DNA of 64,000 nucleotides, taken from NCBI GenBank assembly GCA_031286615.1, contig JAITUA010000022.1:62001-126000 (forward strand), in the 5' to 3' direction. Shown here piece after piece: positions 19,601 through 29,265 of this stretch. This DNA comes from Chryseobacterium sp. GTDB taxonomy: Bacteria; Bacteroidota; Bacteroidia; Flavobacteriales; Weeksellaceae. Position numbers and translations under genes: made by a program. Within the stretch, counting starts at the first letter, position 1. Each line of letters opens with the position of its first letter. Below the pieces are notes generated by a model. It ran no database searches, was not told the origin of the DNA, and saw only the letters and a list, made by a program, of their open reading frames with translations.

Positions 19601-21055
19601 ATGTCAGACATAGAAGAAATAGAAGTACGCGGCGGACAGGGACAGGTTCTGGACCCTGAAACTTACAGAGATTCTATAGGGACAATGGAGCAATCCGGAA
19701 AAAGAAGATGGGTATTCCCGAGAAAGCCTAAAGGGAAATATACCAACTATAGAAACATTGTAAGCTATTTATTATTAATTATTTATTTCACATTACCATT
19801 CATCAAGTTCAATGGTAACCCATTATTATTGTTCAATGTCATAGACAGAGAATTTTTCATCTTTGGACAGCCTTTCTATCCACAAGACTTTTTTATCCTT
19901 ACTTTAGGTGCTATTGCCTCTTTAATCTTTATTATTGTTTTTACGATTGCGTTCGGAAGAATTTTCTGCGGGTGGATTTGTCCTCAGACAATTTTTATGG
20001 AATCGATCTTCCGTAAAATAGAATACTTGATTGAAGGTGACAGAAACAAGCAAATGAAGCTGGACAGACAGGAGTGGAACAGCGAAAAGATCTGGAAAAG
20101 AAGCTTAAAATGGACTGTTTACATCATTATTTCATTGGTGATCACGCACTTTATGTTCATGTACATTGTAGGATATGAAGAAGTATTCAAGATCATTGGT
20201 GAAGGGCCATTTGCACATCCTACCAATTTTATCGTAATGATTCTTCTTACTGCCGCATTTTACTTTGTATTTGCATGGTTCAGAGAGCAGGTTTGTACAT
20301 TGGTATGCCCATACGGAAGACTTCAGGGGGTATTGATTGATAAAGATACAATCAACGTTTTCTATGACTTTAAAAGAGGAGAAAACAGATCAAAATGGAG
20401 AAAAGGCGAAGACCGTAAAGCCGTTGGCAAAGGAGATTGTATCGACTGCCACCAGTGTGTAGTGGTATGTCCTACCGGAATTGACATCAGAGACGGGCAA
20501 CAATTGGAATGTATAAACTGTACAGCCTGTATTGATGCCTGTGATGAAGTGATGGAAAAAGTAGGACTTCCAAAAGGATTGATCCGATATGCTTCTGAAA
20601 ACGAAATTGAAAAAGAAACTCAATTTAAGTTTACAGGAAGAATGAAAGGATTTACAGTATTCTTATTCCTTCTTGTAGGATTCTTAGGGTATCTTCTTTA
20701 CAGCCGTGGCGAAATGGAGGCTAAATTCATTAAACCGGCAGGTAGTACTTTCTTTGTAAAAGAAGGAAAAATTACCAATACTTATAATTATACTTTCCTG
20801 AATAAGACAAACGAGAAAAAGATCGTTACCATCAAAGTAATTGATCCCGCACATGGTGAAATCACCTACAGTGCATCCAGCAAAATTCAGGTAGACAGAG
20901 ATAAGATTTCTAAAGGGACTATTAATATCAGTTTCCCGGAAGATGAAATGAAACTTTCTAAACAGAATATTACCATTGGCGTTTACGATATGAAAGGTAA
21001 ATTGATTGATTCATATCAGACTTATTTTGAAGGGCCATTCAAACTGCAATTTTAA
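19601..21055 (+). CDS. ccoG: CcoG: iron-sulfur protein for cbb3 oxidase assembly
   Basis: A 484-residue membrane protein of the FixG/RdxA/CcoG family, which reduces copper for the oxidase. It has about five spans, an NapH-type motif CGWICPQTIF, a second CTLVCPYGR, and a double ferredoxin-type cluster region (CIDCHQCVVVCPTG then CINCTACIDAC). The C-terminal third is an Ig-like domain as in other CcoG proteins. It begins 22 bases after the hairpin behind ccoP. Confidence 0.94.
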   Translation: MSDIEEIEVRGGQGQVLDPETYRDSIGTMEQSGKRRWVFPRKPKGKYTNYRNIVSYLLLIIYFTLPFIKFNGNPLLLFNVIDREFFIFGQPFYPQDFFILTLGAIASLIFIIVFTIAFGRIFCGWICPQTIFMESIFRKIEYLIEGDRNKQMKLDRQEWNSEKIWKRSLKWTVYIIISLVITHFMFMYIVGYEEVFKIIGEGPFAHPTNFIVMILLTAAFYFVFAWFREQVCTLVCPYGRLQGVLIDKDTINVFYDFKRGENRSKWRKGEDRKAVGKGDCIDCHQCVVVCPTGIDIRDGQQLECINCTACIDACDEVMEKVGLPKGLIRYASENEIEKETQFKFTGRMKGFTVFLFLLVGFLGYLLYSRGEMEAKFIKPAGSTFFVKEGKITNTYNYTFLNKTNEKKIVTIKVIDPAHGEITYSASSKIQVDRDKISKGTINISFPEDEMKLSKQNITIGVYDMKGKLIDSYQTYFEGPFKLQF

Positions 21056-21065
21056 TTAGATAAAA

Positions 21066-21518
21066 ATGAAGAACTTTAGTTGGGGACACGGTGTTGTAAT
21101 TGCATTATTAGCATTCATAGTTTTTATATTATCCATGATGTTTCTTTTCCCGAACGGGCAGAAGAACTCGGAAATGGTAACCGATAATTATTATGAAGAA
21201 GAGTTGAAATATCAGGATGTCATTGATGCTAAGAAAAAAGCAGATGAATTACCGGAAAAACCTGTATACAGCCAGGATCCTAAAGGAATTAAAATTACTT
21301 TTCCAAAAGATTATAACAACTCAAATACTACGGTAAAATTTGTTTTAAACAGAACCGACGACCAGAATTTAGATATCAAAAAATCTGTACAGCTTGATGC
21401 CAGCCAGTCTTTCATAATCCCTTCACAGGTATTGAAAATGGGTAACTATACACTTAGACTGAGTTGGACTACAGATAAAACAGACTATAGAATGGATTAT
21501 GATGTGATATGGAAATAG
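21066..21518 (+). CDS. ccoH: CcoH/FixH-family assembly protein
   Basis: A 150-residue protein with one N-terminal membrane span (about 8-28) and a periplasmic beta-sandwich. The motif VTDNYYEEELKYQ just after the span is the FixH signature. FixH/CcoH helps cbb3 assembly, acting with CcoI. It follows ccoG by 10 bases and overlaps the next gene by 10. Confidence 0.9.
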   Translation: MKNFSWGHGVVIALLAFIVFILSMMFLFPNGQKNSEMVTDNYYEEELKYQDVIDAKKKADELPEKPVYSQDPKGIKITFPKDYNNSNTTVKFVLNRTDDQNLDIKKSVQLDASQSFIIPSQVLKMGNYTLRLSWTTDKTDYRMDYDVIWK

Positions 21519-22234
21519 GACTTATTGTATCGGCTATTGCTTTAGGCTTTGCTTCCGGTTTTCACTGTATCGGAATGTGTGGCCCTATTGCCTTGTCGAT
21601 GGGATTAACCAAAAAACAGGCTGCCAACTTCTATCTTCAGAACCTTACCTATCAATTCGGAAGAATTTTTACCTATTCATTTTTAGGGGCACTTCTTGGG
21701 ATTATCGGGCAAGGATTTGAAATGGCAGGCTTCCAGAAATATCTGACTATTACTGCAGGAGTTCTTTTGATTATAATGGCTGTATTTTCCTTTGGCGGAA
21801 AAGATTTTGCATCTAAGATTCCTTTCCTATCCAAATTTCTGTATAGTGTAAAAATGAATCTGGGAAAACTTCTTCAGAAGGCAGATTATCGATCAAGGTT
21901 TACTACAGGGCTTCTTAATGGCTTTTTACCATGTGGAATGGTTTACATGGCTCTTACAGCAAGTCTTGCAGGTGGAGGAATATGGCAGGGAGCGTTATAT
22001 ATGGCTTTATTTGGATTGGGAACCCTTCCGTTCATGTTTGCCATTGTTTTGGCTGGAAATCTCATGAATCAAGCTTTCAGAGTAAAAGTTTTGAAAGCGG
22101 TTCCGGTAATCATGATTATTTTAGGAGGATTATTTATTCTAAGAGGTCTTGAACTGGGAATTCCATATGTTTCTCCAAAAGCAGAAGCTATGACAATCTC
22201 TAAAGATCCGAACGGGGCTGTTAACTGCCATTAA
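21509..22234 (+). CDS. TauE/SafE-family (UreH-like domain) membrane protein of the cbb3 locus
   Basis: A 241-residue protein with six or seven spans. It opens with GFHCIGMCGPIALSMG and has a repeat-like second half with LPCGMVYMAL. Paired Cys motifs inside membrane helices suggest metal or thiol handling. Such genes often end cco loci in Bacteroidetes, where a role in copper delivery is assumed. It overlaps ccoH by 10 bases, so it is translated from the same mRNA. Sulfite export is only the family name, not shown here. Confidence 0.82.
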   Translation: MEIGLIVSAIALGFASGFHCIGMCGPIALSMGLTKKQAANFYLQNLTYQFGRIFTYSFLGALLGIIGQGFEMAGFQKYLTITAGVLLIIMAVFSFGGKDFASKIPFLSKFLYSVKMNLGKLLQKADYRSRFTTGLLNGFLPCGMVYMALTASLAGGGIWQGALYMALFGLGTLPFMFAIVLAGNLMNQAFRVKVLKAVPVIMIILGGLFILRGLELGIPYVSPKAEAMTISKDPNGAVNCH

Positions 22235-22252
22235 TTTGTATTTAAATCAACC

Positions 22253-22990
22253 ATGAAGAAAACCATTGTCTTATTGCTGATAAGCCTTTTTACATTGCAA
22301 TCCTGCAGTGTGAGTTCTGAAATTGTCTATCACAAGGACGCCGCCTCTACTTCCGTAATGGATATTGATACAAGAGAGTTTATGGCAGAGATGATGGCCA
22401 TGACACCAGATTCATTAAAGCAAAAGGAATTCGGAGAAATGGATAGACTTCCAACTACCTGGACAAGTATGTATGATGTTGCCAGAAAAGAAGGAAAATT
22501 AAAAACAGAGAATCCCGATTCCATCAAAATCATGAAAAAAATCTTCATGAAGTCTACGAAAGAAAATAACACACTTGCAGGGTTTTCTTTTAAGATGGAT
22601 CATTTTACTCCGGAAGATTATCTGATGCTGAAAAGTTTTACAAAAACTGAAAAAATCCCGCAGGATCAGAATATTTATAATAACTGGGACGGAAAAACTC
22701 TTACGATTGATACCGAAAACTTTAATCTTAAAAGTATTGAAGAGGCTATTCGCTCCAAAAGCTCAAAGGAAGAAAGTGAGAAGATGGCCGGAATGATGAT
22801 TATGTTTTTCAAAAAGATCGGCACTACTTTAAAGTTTGAAAACCCTATAAAATCAATGACAGGGAAGCATGACTGGGTAAAGCAGATTGATGATCATTCA
22901 ATAAGAATAGAATATGATCTGAAAGCCATTTATGATAAGGATACAAAACTCAAAAACGAAGATAAAAAGATTATCATTGTTACAGAATAA
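22253..22990 (+). CDS. Hypothetical lipoprotein
   Basis: A 245-residue protein with a lipoprotein signal (KKTIVLLLISLFTLQSC, Cys about residue 20). The mature part is rich in Lys, Asp and Met, with predicted alternating helix and strand. I recognise no domain. It starts 18 bases after the TauE/SafE gene and may be read through from the oxidase locus, but nothing ties it to the oxidase. Confidence 0.75.
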   Translation: MKKTIVLLLISLFTLQSCSVSSEIVYHKDAASTSVMDIDTREFMAEMMAMTPDSLKQKEFGEMDRLPTTWTSMYDVARKEGKLKTENPDSIKIMKKIFMKSTKENNTLAGFSFKMDHFTPEDYLMLKSFTKTEKIPQDQNIYNNWDGKTLTIDTENFNLKSIEEAIRSKSSKEESEKMAGMMIMFFKKIGTTLKFENPIKSMTGKHDWVKQIDDHSIRIEYDLKAIYDKDTKLKNEDKKIIIVTE

Positions 22991-22993
22991 AAC

Positions 22994-23022
22994 AAAACCC
23001 ACCGAGATCCGGTGGGTTTTTA
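22994..23022. terminator. Bidirectional terminator between the lipoprotein gene and serS
   Basis: AAAACCCACCG (22994-23004), five-base loop, CGGTGGGTTTT (23010-23020), with T on one side and A on the other, between convergent genes. Confidence 0.9.
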
Positions 23023-23047
23023 TTGTATACTAAATTAACTGATTAGT

Positions 23048-24316
23048 TTAGTTGATTACTTCAAATCTTGCATATTCTGCAATTTTCTTAGGAAGTTTGA
23101 TTCCTTCTGGCGTCTGGTTGTTCTCAAGCAAAGCCGCCATAATTCTTGGCAGTGCCATTGCGGATCCGTTCAGGGTGTGAACCAATTGAGATTTACCATC
23201 ACCTTTGTAACGGCATTTTAATCTGTTCGCCTGGAACGTTTCAAAGTTGGAAACAGAGCTTACTTCCAGCCACATTTCCTGAGCTGCACTCCATACTTCA
23301 AAATCATAAGTCATAGCAGATGCAAAACCAGTATCACCGCCGCAAAGTCTTAATACTCTGAATGGAAGTTCAAGATCGGTAAGGATTTCCTTGATATGCT
23401 CCACCATTTCTTCCAAAACAGCATAAGAGTTTTCAGGTTTTTCAATTCTTACAATCTCTACTTTTTCAAACTGGTGAAGACGGTTCAAACCTCTTACGTG
23501 TGCTCCGTAGCTTCCCGCTTCTCTTCTGTAACACTGAGAAAATGCCGTATTCTTGATTGGAAGATCTTTCTCATCAAGCAATACATCACGGTAAAGGTTT
23601 GTTACAGGAACTTCTGCTGTAGGAATCAGGTATAATTTATCTTCGTTGATATAATACATCTGTCCTTCTTTATCCGGCAGCTGCCCGGTTCCAAATCCTG
23701 ATGCTTCATTCACAACGTGAGGAGGATTTACTTCTGTATATCCTTTTTCTACGTTCTTATCTAAGAAATACTGAACCAAAGCTCTCTGCAATCTTGCTCC
23801 TTTTCCTAAATAAACAGGAAATCCTGCTCCTGCAATTTTAACCCCTAATTCAAAATCAATAAGGTTATATTTTTTGGCCAGTTCCCAGTGAGGAATAGCT
23901 CCTTCACCAAGACCTTCTACCGGATGAGACTGGAAAATCATCTCGTTATCATCAGCAGAAGCTCCGCTTTTTACCAATTCATTTGGAATGTTTGGAAGCT
24001 GGTACAGAATATTCAGTAAATCGTTTTCCTTAACTTCTAACTGGGATTTCAATTCTGAGCTCGACTCTTTGTATTGTGCTGTTTTAGATTTTGCAGATTC
24101 CGCTTCTTCTTTTTTCCCTTCTTTCATCAAAAGCCCGATTTCTTTCGAAATTTTGTTGATTTCGGATAGCTGGGAATCTAGTTCAAACTGGATTCTTTTT
24201 CTTTCGTCGTCGGCAGCGATAGCCTCGTCTACCAACTCAAGATTTTTGAATTGTCTTTTCTTAAGACCTTCTAAAACGCGTTCTTGATTGTCGCGCAAAA
24301 AATTGACTTGTAACAT
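23048..24316 (-). CDS. serS: SerS: serine-tRNA ligase
   Basis: A 422-residue class II synthetase that charges tRNA-Ser. The N-terminal long coiled-coil arm (about 30-100) that grips the tRNA is evident from its Glu/Lys/Leu heptads. The core has the class II motifs: PHVVNEASGFGTGQLPDKEGQMYYI and IPTAEVPVTNLYRD, TAFSQCYRREAGSYG (motif 2), and NGSAMALPRIMAALLENNQ (motif 3). Length is normal. The leader contains a hairpin and a direct repeat. Confidence 0.97.
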   Translation of the reverse strand: MLQVNFLRDNQERVLEGLKKRQFKNLELVDEAIAADDERKRIQFELDSQLSEINKISKEIGLLMKEGKKEEAESAKSKTAQYKESSSELKSQLEVKENDLLNILYQLPNIPNELVKSGASADDNEMIFQSHPVEGLGEGAIPHWELAKKYNLIDFELGVKIAGAGFPVYLGKGARLQRALVQYFLDKNVEKGYTEVNPPHVVNEASGFGTGQLPDKEGQMYYINEDKLYLIPTAEVPVTNLYRDVLLDEKDLPIKNTAFSQCYRREAGSYGAHVRGLNRLHQFEKVEIVRIEKPENSYAVLEEMVEHIKEILTDLELPFRVLRLCGGDTGFASAMTYDFEVWSAAQEMWLEVSSVSNFETFQANRLKCRYKGDGKSQLVHTLNGSAMALPRIMAALLENNQTPEGIKLPKKIAEYARFEVIN

Positions 24317-24343
24317 TTTATTTAGATGTTAAAAATTAGATGT

Positions 24344-24378
24344 TTAGCTTATAATAAGCTAACAATTGTACAAATTTA
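24344..24378 (-). promoter_or_regulatory. serS leader hairpin and -7 box
   Basis: TTAGCTTA-TAA-TAAGCTAA (24344-24362) is a perfect 8 bp hairpin. Just upstream on the minus strand is TAAATTTG (24371-24378), a perfect TAnnTTTG box. The mRNA would begin close to the hairpin. Confidence 0.5.
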
Positions 24379-24382
24379 AAAA

Positions 24383-24901
24383 TTATTTTGTGATAGTAAC
24401 GGTATTTGTTGAAGTTGGTGCATCAGCATCTTTTGAAAATACAGGAACCCTGTTATACAAAACTTTTGAAACCTGGAATACCGTTGGTGTATTACGATAC
24501 TGAATTTCCAAGGTATCAATCACATTATCACTTACATTAGTATTTTTTGTATAGGTAATCTGCATTCTGGAGTAGTAAGAATTTCCCGTCCCAGGATTAT
24601 CAGGACTTATAGAATCTAGTCTTCTTCTTTTGGCACCTGCCAGATATTCCATATAGAATAAGGAATCTGTTGTCATTCTTAACGAAATACTTACCGGAGC
24701 AATATCTTTAGTTCCAAAAATATCATTTACGGAAAACCCGGTATAAGATCCACTTTTTTTACTGTTCAGGAGATCCTGTCCGGCACTGTTTTTCACATAG
24801 ATATTAAGTAACTGATCTATTCTCTGCAAAGAATCATCATCACTTTTACAACTTACAAGTGCAAAAGCCGCAATAAGTATGCCCCAAAAATATTTCATCA
24901 T
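24383..24901 (-). CDS. Hypothetical lipoprotein
   Basis: A 172-residue protein with a lipoprotein signal (YFWGILIAAFALVSC, Cys about residue 18) followed by KSDDDS, the acidic stretch after the lipid cysteine that often marks surface export in Bacteroidetes. The rest looks beta-rich and resembles no domain I can name. It is upstream of serS on the same strand with a 66-base gap. Confidence 0.75.
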   Translation of the reverse strand: MMKYFWGILIAAFALVSCKSDDDSLQRIDQLLNIYVKNSAGQDLLNSKKSGSYTGFSVNDIFGTKDIAPVSISLRMTTDSLFYMEYLAGAKRRRLDSISPDNPGTGNSYYSRMQITYTKNTNVSDNVIDTLEIQYRNTPTVFQVSKVLYNRVPVFSKDADAPTSTNTVTITK

Positions 24902-25022
24902 AAATACAAAGGTAAAATATTAATCTTTAGGCTGCTTCTTTATTTTTCAAAATATTTCTGATATTATAGACAAAAATATAAGCTATTCGATTTTGCTCAT
25001 TATTAAGAATTGTTCTGACTCA

Positions 25023-26270
25023 TTATTTTTTTATAAATTTTTCTTTTAAAATCTGTATTTCTTCTTTTGAAATCATATAATCTTTGAAACTGAATTCTGC
25101 TACGCTATAAAACTTTCGGAATAACAGACATGCTGATATTAAATAAGAAGATATGGTTGTAAAACAAGCTCCCAAAATCCCCCATTTGGGTATGGTTAAA
25201 AAGGAAAGGATAATAGTAACAAGTAAGCCTGTTATTGATTTTATATTAAGAATTTTAAGCTCCCTGATTCCTGAAAAATAATGTCCTGTCATATCACTCA
25301 TCGCAATGGCAAAAATTCCCGGAGATAACAGCAGCATAATCATTTTGGTATCTTTAAATTCTACCCCGAAAATCATTTCATATACATAAGAGGGTATTAG
25401 GATAATCCCTAAAATAAAGCCTGCCATGAGAAAAAATGTCAGCTTTAGAGCATCTTTAGTCTTTTGAATAGATTCATCTTTGCTTTTGCTGTTAACCACA
25501 TCAGAATATAAAATTACAGCGATACTTCGGGTAATAGTCCAGATTGCTTCTGAAAAAGTAACTCCTATGGAAAAGATGCCAACACTTGCAAGGCCTTCAA
25601 AATATTCTAAAAAATAAAAGGAAAGTCTGTAATTCAGAAACTGAACAAAAGCACTCAGCTGAGTTTTCCAGCCGTATTCAAACATATTTTTTCCTACTTC
25701 TTTAGAGAAATATATTTCAGCAACATTGCATTTTTTTATAATCTGAAAGAAGCTGGTAAAAAACAAAAAAACGAGACACCCAATCTGGGCAAGAAAATAC
25801 ACAGAAACATCCTTTTTACCAAAACCATACACCAGCAATCCAATAAAAATGATGTGAACCAGCTGTTGTAATACGGTATAGTTATTAAACATTTTAATAT
25901 TCTGTGTCCCAATAAATAAGCTGATATTCGTTGACAGAAGCGAAGAAAATATTGAAATCCCGATAAGGTACAGAAGATATTGACTCTGGATAGATGCCAG
26001 ACCAAATAAAAATGGAATCAAAAGACCAATCAGAAGGGACCATAAATAGGAATATAAAAGAATTTGCTCTATTTTAAATCTTGCAGCAAAATATGAAGTA
26101 CTGCTGCCGGAAAAAATACTACTGAAAAAACTTACTGCAGCGGCATTTGCCACTACAATGGAGATAGTTCCTTTTCCCTCACTCCCCCACATATTCGTAG
26201 AATAGATCACCAGACCGAAACTTAATATCAGTATTAAAAAACGAGAAATAAATGTTTTTATAATGGTCAT
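25023..26270 (-). CDS. Wzx-like polysaccharide flippase (MATE/MOP superfamily)
   Basis: A 415-residue membrane protein with about 12 spans. The first helices (FLILILSFGLVIYSTNMWGSEGKGTISIVVANAAAV) match the oligosaccharide flippase pattern of Wzx/RfbX proteins, which move lipid-linked sugar units across the inner membrane. A charged C-terminal tail follows the last helix. Its start overlaps the stop of the glycosyltransferase gene by four bases (26267-26270), so the two are translated together. The sugar moved cannot be told. Confidence 0.8.
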   Translation of the reverse strand: MTIIKTFISRFLILILSFGLVIYSTNMWGSEGKGTISIVVANAAAVSFFSSIFSGSSTSYFAARFKIEQILLYSYLWSLLIGLLIPFLFGLASIQSQYLLYLIGISIFSSLLSTNISLFIGTQNIKMFNNYTVLQQLVHIIFIGLLVYGFGKKDVSVYFLAQIGCLVFLFFTSFFQIIKKCNVAEIYFSKEVGKNMFEYGWKTQLSAFVQFLNYRLSFYFLEYFEGLASVGIFSIGVTFSEAIWTITRSIAVILYSDVVNSKSKDESIQKTKDALKLTFFLMAGFILGIILIPSYVYEMIFGVEFKDTKMIMLLLSPGIFAIAMSDMTGHYFSGIRELKILNIKSITGLLVTIILSFLTIPKWGILGACFTTISSYLISACLLFRKFYSVAEFSFKDYMISKEEIQILKEKFIKK

Positions 26271-27412
26271 CTTTTTGGTCTTTCCATAGCTTGTTTGACA
26301 AAATCTGTAAATGAACCTTTTATACTATCCCAGGTATATTTCTCTTCATACTCCTTTCTTGCATTATGTGCGTGAAGTTTATAAATTTCGGGATTATGAA
26401 TATAATTCAAAATAATATCAGCAATTGTTTCCGCATCTGTAGGATTTACCAGAAATCCAAATGGAGAAACATCCATAAATTTTCTGATAGCTTTTAAATT
26501 TGTATAAATAACAGGTTTACCTGATGCTGCATAATAAAAAATTTTGATTGGCAAACAATGATCATTTTCAAAGTTCAGATCTCTAAGATCAAAACATAGA
26601 TCTGCATCTGCATAAGATTGGGTAAAATCTTCAAATAAAACGGTATTAACTATCTTTATATTCTTCCATGCATATTTTTTCAATAGTTCAGAAAAATAAA
26701 TCTCATCTTTTTTAGTTCTGGCAGCGCCTACAAGAAGGATTTCAATATCTAAACCGGGTTTTTTCATCCGTACTGTATCAGCGGCTCTAAAAAAATTCTC
26801 AATTCCTTTCTCTTTAGACAACTGTCCGGTATAGCAAATAGTAATTTTCTCTGGATTTAGATTTTTAATATGGGGATAAATATAGCTATTGTCAGGAAAA
26901 TAAGGCAGAACAATTCTTTTTTTGAATGGAAAAAAAGAAGCTAAAGGAAACTTTTTAGTCTTCTCTCCAAAGATAAAGTGAGTACTTATATAACCCGCAT
27001 ACAATTGGATCATTAAAAATTTAATTGCATGAACAAACTTTAGCAGATAAGATGAATATCCGCTTAGCATTCTCATAGAAGGATACCATTCTGTAACATC
27101 ATAGATACAGCTTACATTATGCTCTTTTACAAATTTCTTTGAAGCAACTACAGCAAGGGGTTCAGAACAAATGATCGTCTGGGGTTGAAAATTATCACAA
27201 ACCTTACGGAATGTTTCCATTTTCTTTTCTATACTTTCTTCCAGAATGGCGTAGGATTCTATTTCAATTCCGTCAATAACTTCTTTATAATCTGCATATA
27301 AACTGCATATTTTTACTTCATACCCATTATCTCTAAGAGCTTTTGCCTGATGATAAAAAATACGGTCATCATTATAGCTGTGGGATGTCGTTAAAAAAAG
27401 TACTTTAGGCAT
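26267..27412 (-). CDS. GT4-type glycosyltransferase
   Basis: A 381-residue GT-B fold glycosyltransferase. The N-terminal domain opens VLFLTTSHSYNDDRIFYHQAKAL, as in many flavobacterial family 4 enzymes. The C-terminal domain has ITICYTGQLSKEKGIENFFRA and a sugar-nucleotide end (LPIKIFYYAASGKPVI), where the usual E-x7-E is partly changed. Coupled to the flippase gene, it probably builds a surface polysaccharide or glycan. Confidence 0.85.
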   Translation of the reverse strand: MPKVLFLTTSHSYNDDRIFYHQAKALRDNGYEVKICSLYADYKEVIDGIEIESYAILEESIEKKMETFRKVCDNFQPQTIICSEPLAVVASKKFVKEHNVSCIYDVTEWYPSMRMLSGYSSYLLKFVHAIKFLMIQLYAGYISTHFIFGEKTKKFPLASFFPFKKRIVLPYFPDNSYIYPHIKNLNPEKITICYTGQLSKEKGIENFFRAADTVRMKKPGLDIEILLVGAARTKKDEIYFSELLKKYAWKNIKIVNTVLFEDFTQSYADADLCFDLRDLNFENDHCLPIKIFYYAASGKPVIYTNLKAIRKFMDVSPFGFLVNPTDAETIADIILNYIHNPEIYKLHAHNARKEYEEKYTWDSIKGSFTDFVKQAMERPKR

Positions 27413-27447
27413 TAGTCTTACTCGAATCTATGCAAAGATACATTAAA

Positions 27448-27478
27448 ACAAAAAAGTGAGAAACAGGTTCTCACTTTA
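27448..27478 (-). terminator. Terminator after the 162-residue protein gene
   Basis: AAAGTGAGAA (27453-27462), five-base loop, TTCTCACTTT (27468-27477), with a T-rich tract following on the minus strand. Confidence 0.85.
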
Positions 27479-27509
27479 TGATTATTCAGCTGTATAAGCT
27501 TAATAGCGT

Positions 27510-27998
27510 TTATTTTATAGAAGCCGCCCAGCTTTTCTCTAAAGGAAGAAGGAAGTGGCTCAAAAAGTCAAGGTAAGTGTTTTTTGAGAAGTCAAAAACC
27601 TGAATATCATTTGAAAGTTCTCCGTTTCTCAGTTTTGTTTTAAAATCAATCAGCTTTAAAGTCTTCACTTCACCATTTTCTACAAAACTAGCTTTCATTC
27701 TGTCGAAAAGACCCAATTGATATTCTTCATCAATTTCTCTCATTATCTTTCCTAGAGCATCAATGCTGCATCCTGAAGCCATTTCTTTCTCTTCATCTAC
27801 ACACACTACAATAAACTGATTCTTTTCAATTTTAAATGAAGAAGAAAGCGGTTTTCCATGTGCAGCCCATGTAGCAAGGAAATCAAACAGTTTTTCAGTA
27901 ATTACTTTTGCCTCTTTAGTTTCAAAAGGTCTTGAAGCCGGATATATAATGACTCTGTAGTCGTTGGTTTCTACAATATTAGATTCTTCGATTTTCAT
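27510..27998 (-). CDS. Conserved flavobacterial protein of unknown function
   Basis: A 162-residue soluble protein with no signal or membrane span. Motifs include VIIYPASRPF, WAAHGKPLSSSF and FVVCVDEEKEMASGCSIDALG. Flavobacterial relatives are often labelled ABC transporter ATPase, but no Walker A or B motif or ABC signature is present here, so that name is not supported. It is a single-gene unit ended by a strong terminator. Confidence 0.78.
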   Translation of the reverse strand: MKIEESNIVETNDYRVIIYPASRPFETKEAKVITEKLFDFLATWAAHGKPLSSSFKIEKNQFIVVCVDEEKEMASGCSIDALGKIMREIDEEYQLGLFDRMKASFVENGEVKTLKLIDFKTKLRNGELSNDIQVFDFSKNTYLDFLSHFLLPLEKSWAASIK

Positions 27999-28108
27999 AA
28001 TGTAAGTATTTATTTTTCAAGGATCTGTACAATTATTTTCAGTTCTTATTCCTGAGTAGAATATTTTTGAAATGATGATATCAAACCCTTATTATCTTAG
28101 AGACAAAA

Positions 28109-29245
28109 TTACGCAATTTTCTCGAGTTTGAGATCATTGTATTTTTTACTCAGCACATAGAGCATCATAATGAAAAGTGGAAAGATAAACGGAAAGAAGA
28201 ACCTCAATGCCGCCGACTGCGGAAAGAAAAAGAATTTGATGTATACATTCACAAGGAAAAGCACGGAAATCATTCTTACCCAAGCATCTTTTGAACGCCA
28301 AAATACGATTGCGATCATGATGCTTACAGACAAAGTCACTTTTTTAAAGTAAATAATCTTGATATAAATAATACTCAGATAGTCTTTTAAACTTACATCA
28401 ATGGGATGCGTGGAAATAATAGGCCTTCTATTGATAAAGGTATCGTAAAAAACATCTTTCCAGCCCGGATAATGGTAAAATTTAATGATCGCCAGATACA
28501 TTGCTAAAAGTACTGTACCCTGTACAATAAGAGAAACATCAATCTTCTTTTCTCTGAAATAGTAAAAGAAGAAAACAGCCATAATATAAGTCAGGGTAAA
28601 TGTAATATAGTCCGGACGTATAAAGGTAATTGCAAACAGAAGTACAAACATCCCCCATTTGCTCCATTTTTTGATCAGCCCAATAATAAATATCAGGATA
28701 AACTGAAAAATGAACATATCCGGTGTGGAAACTCTGGACATATACGTCATGGGCGGCAAAAGCATGCAGGCAACCGTTAGCCCTGCTGCAAGCCAGTATT
28801 TCTTCGGAAAAAGGAGCTTTAGAATATAAAACAATAATAATCCTGAAAAAAAATAAGAAATAAGACTGGTAAACAGAACGGCCATTGGAGAAGTAAGTCC
28901 CAGCTTATAAAAAAGGGTTATTACAAGAATATACCCTACTTTGATTTGAAAATAGGGTAATTGTTCTGTAAAAGATTGTGTATTTTTTACGAAATACTGT
29001 CTAGGAATGTCCCATTGCTTTATTCCGATGATGTCTCTATAATGATCTGCAGGAGCTTCTTTTTTTATTTCATCGTAAGTGATGATTCGAACTTTATCCG
29101 GTGAATTCGGGAACTCAGAAGTGTACATGCTTCCTAAATACCCCGGCATGTCCCAGTCATATACTCTGTTTTGGTAATTCCAGAATGTAAGAAAAGCAAG
29201 TATCGAAATTATAAACAAAAAGGAGAGCCTCCATTCTACCTTCAT
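28109..29245 (-). CDS. Polytopic membrane protein (glycosyltransferase-39-like), function unknown
   Basis: A 378-residue protein with about nine or ten spans. After the first span comes a periplasmic loop containing YDWDMPGYLGS, an Asp-rich early loop as in GT-C membrane glycosyltransferases, though no firm family motif is visible. It starts 20 bases after the CCG-domain gene and is the last gene of that unit. A lipid-sugar transferase is possible; this is an inference from topology. Confidence 0.65.
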   Translation of the reverse strand: MKVEWRLSFLFIISILAFLTFWNYQNRVYDWDMPGYLGSMYTSEFPNSPDKVRIITYDEIKKEAPADHYRDIIGIKQWDIPRQYFVKNTQSFTEQLPYFQIKVGYILVITLFYKLGLTSPMAVLFTSLISYFFSGLLLFYILKLLFPKKYWLAAGLTVACMLLPPMTYMSRVSTPDMFIFQFILIFIIGLIKKWSKWGMFVLLFAITFIRPDYITFTLTYIMAVFFFYYFREKKIDVSLIVQGTVLLAMYLAIIKFYHYPGWKDVFYDTFINRRPIISTHPIDVSLKDYLSIIYIKIIYFKKVTLSVSIMIAIVFWRSKDAWVRMISVLFLVNVYIKFFFFPQSAALRFFFPFIFPLFIMMLYVLSKKYNDLKLEKIA

Positions 29246-29265
29246 AAACCTGTATAAGATTACAA

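Noticed and set aside
27510-27998. ABC transporter ATPase
   Set aside because: No Walker A, Walker B or signature motif can be seen.
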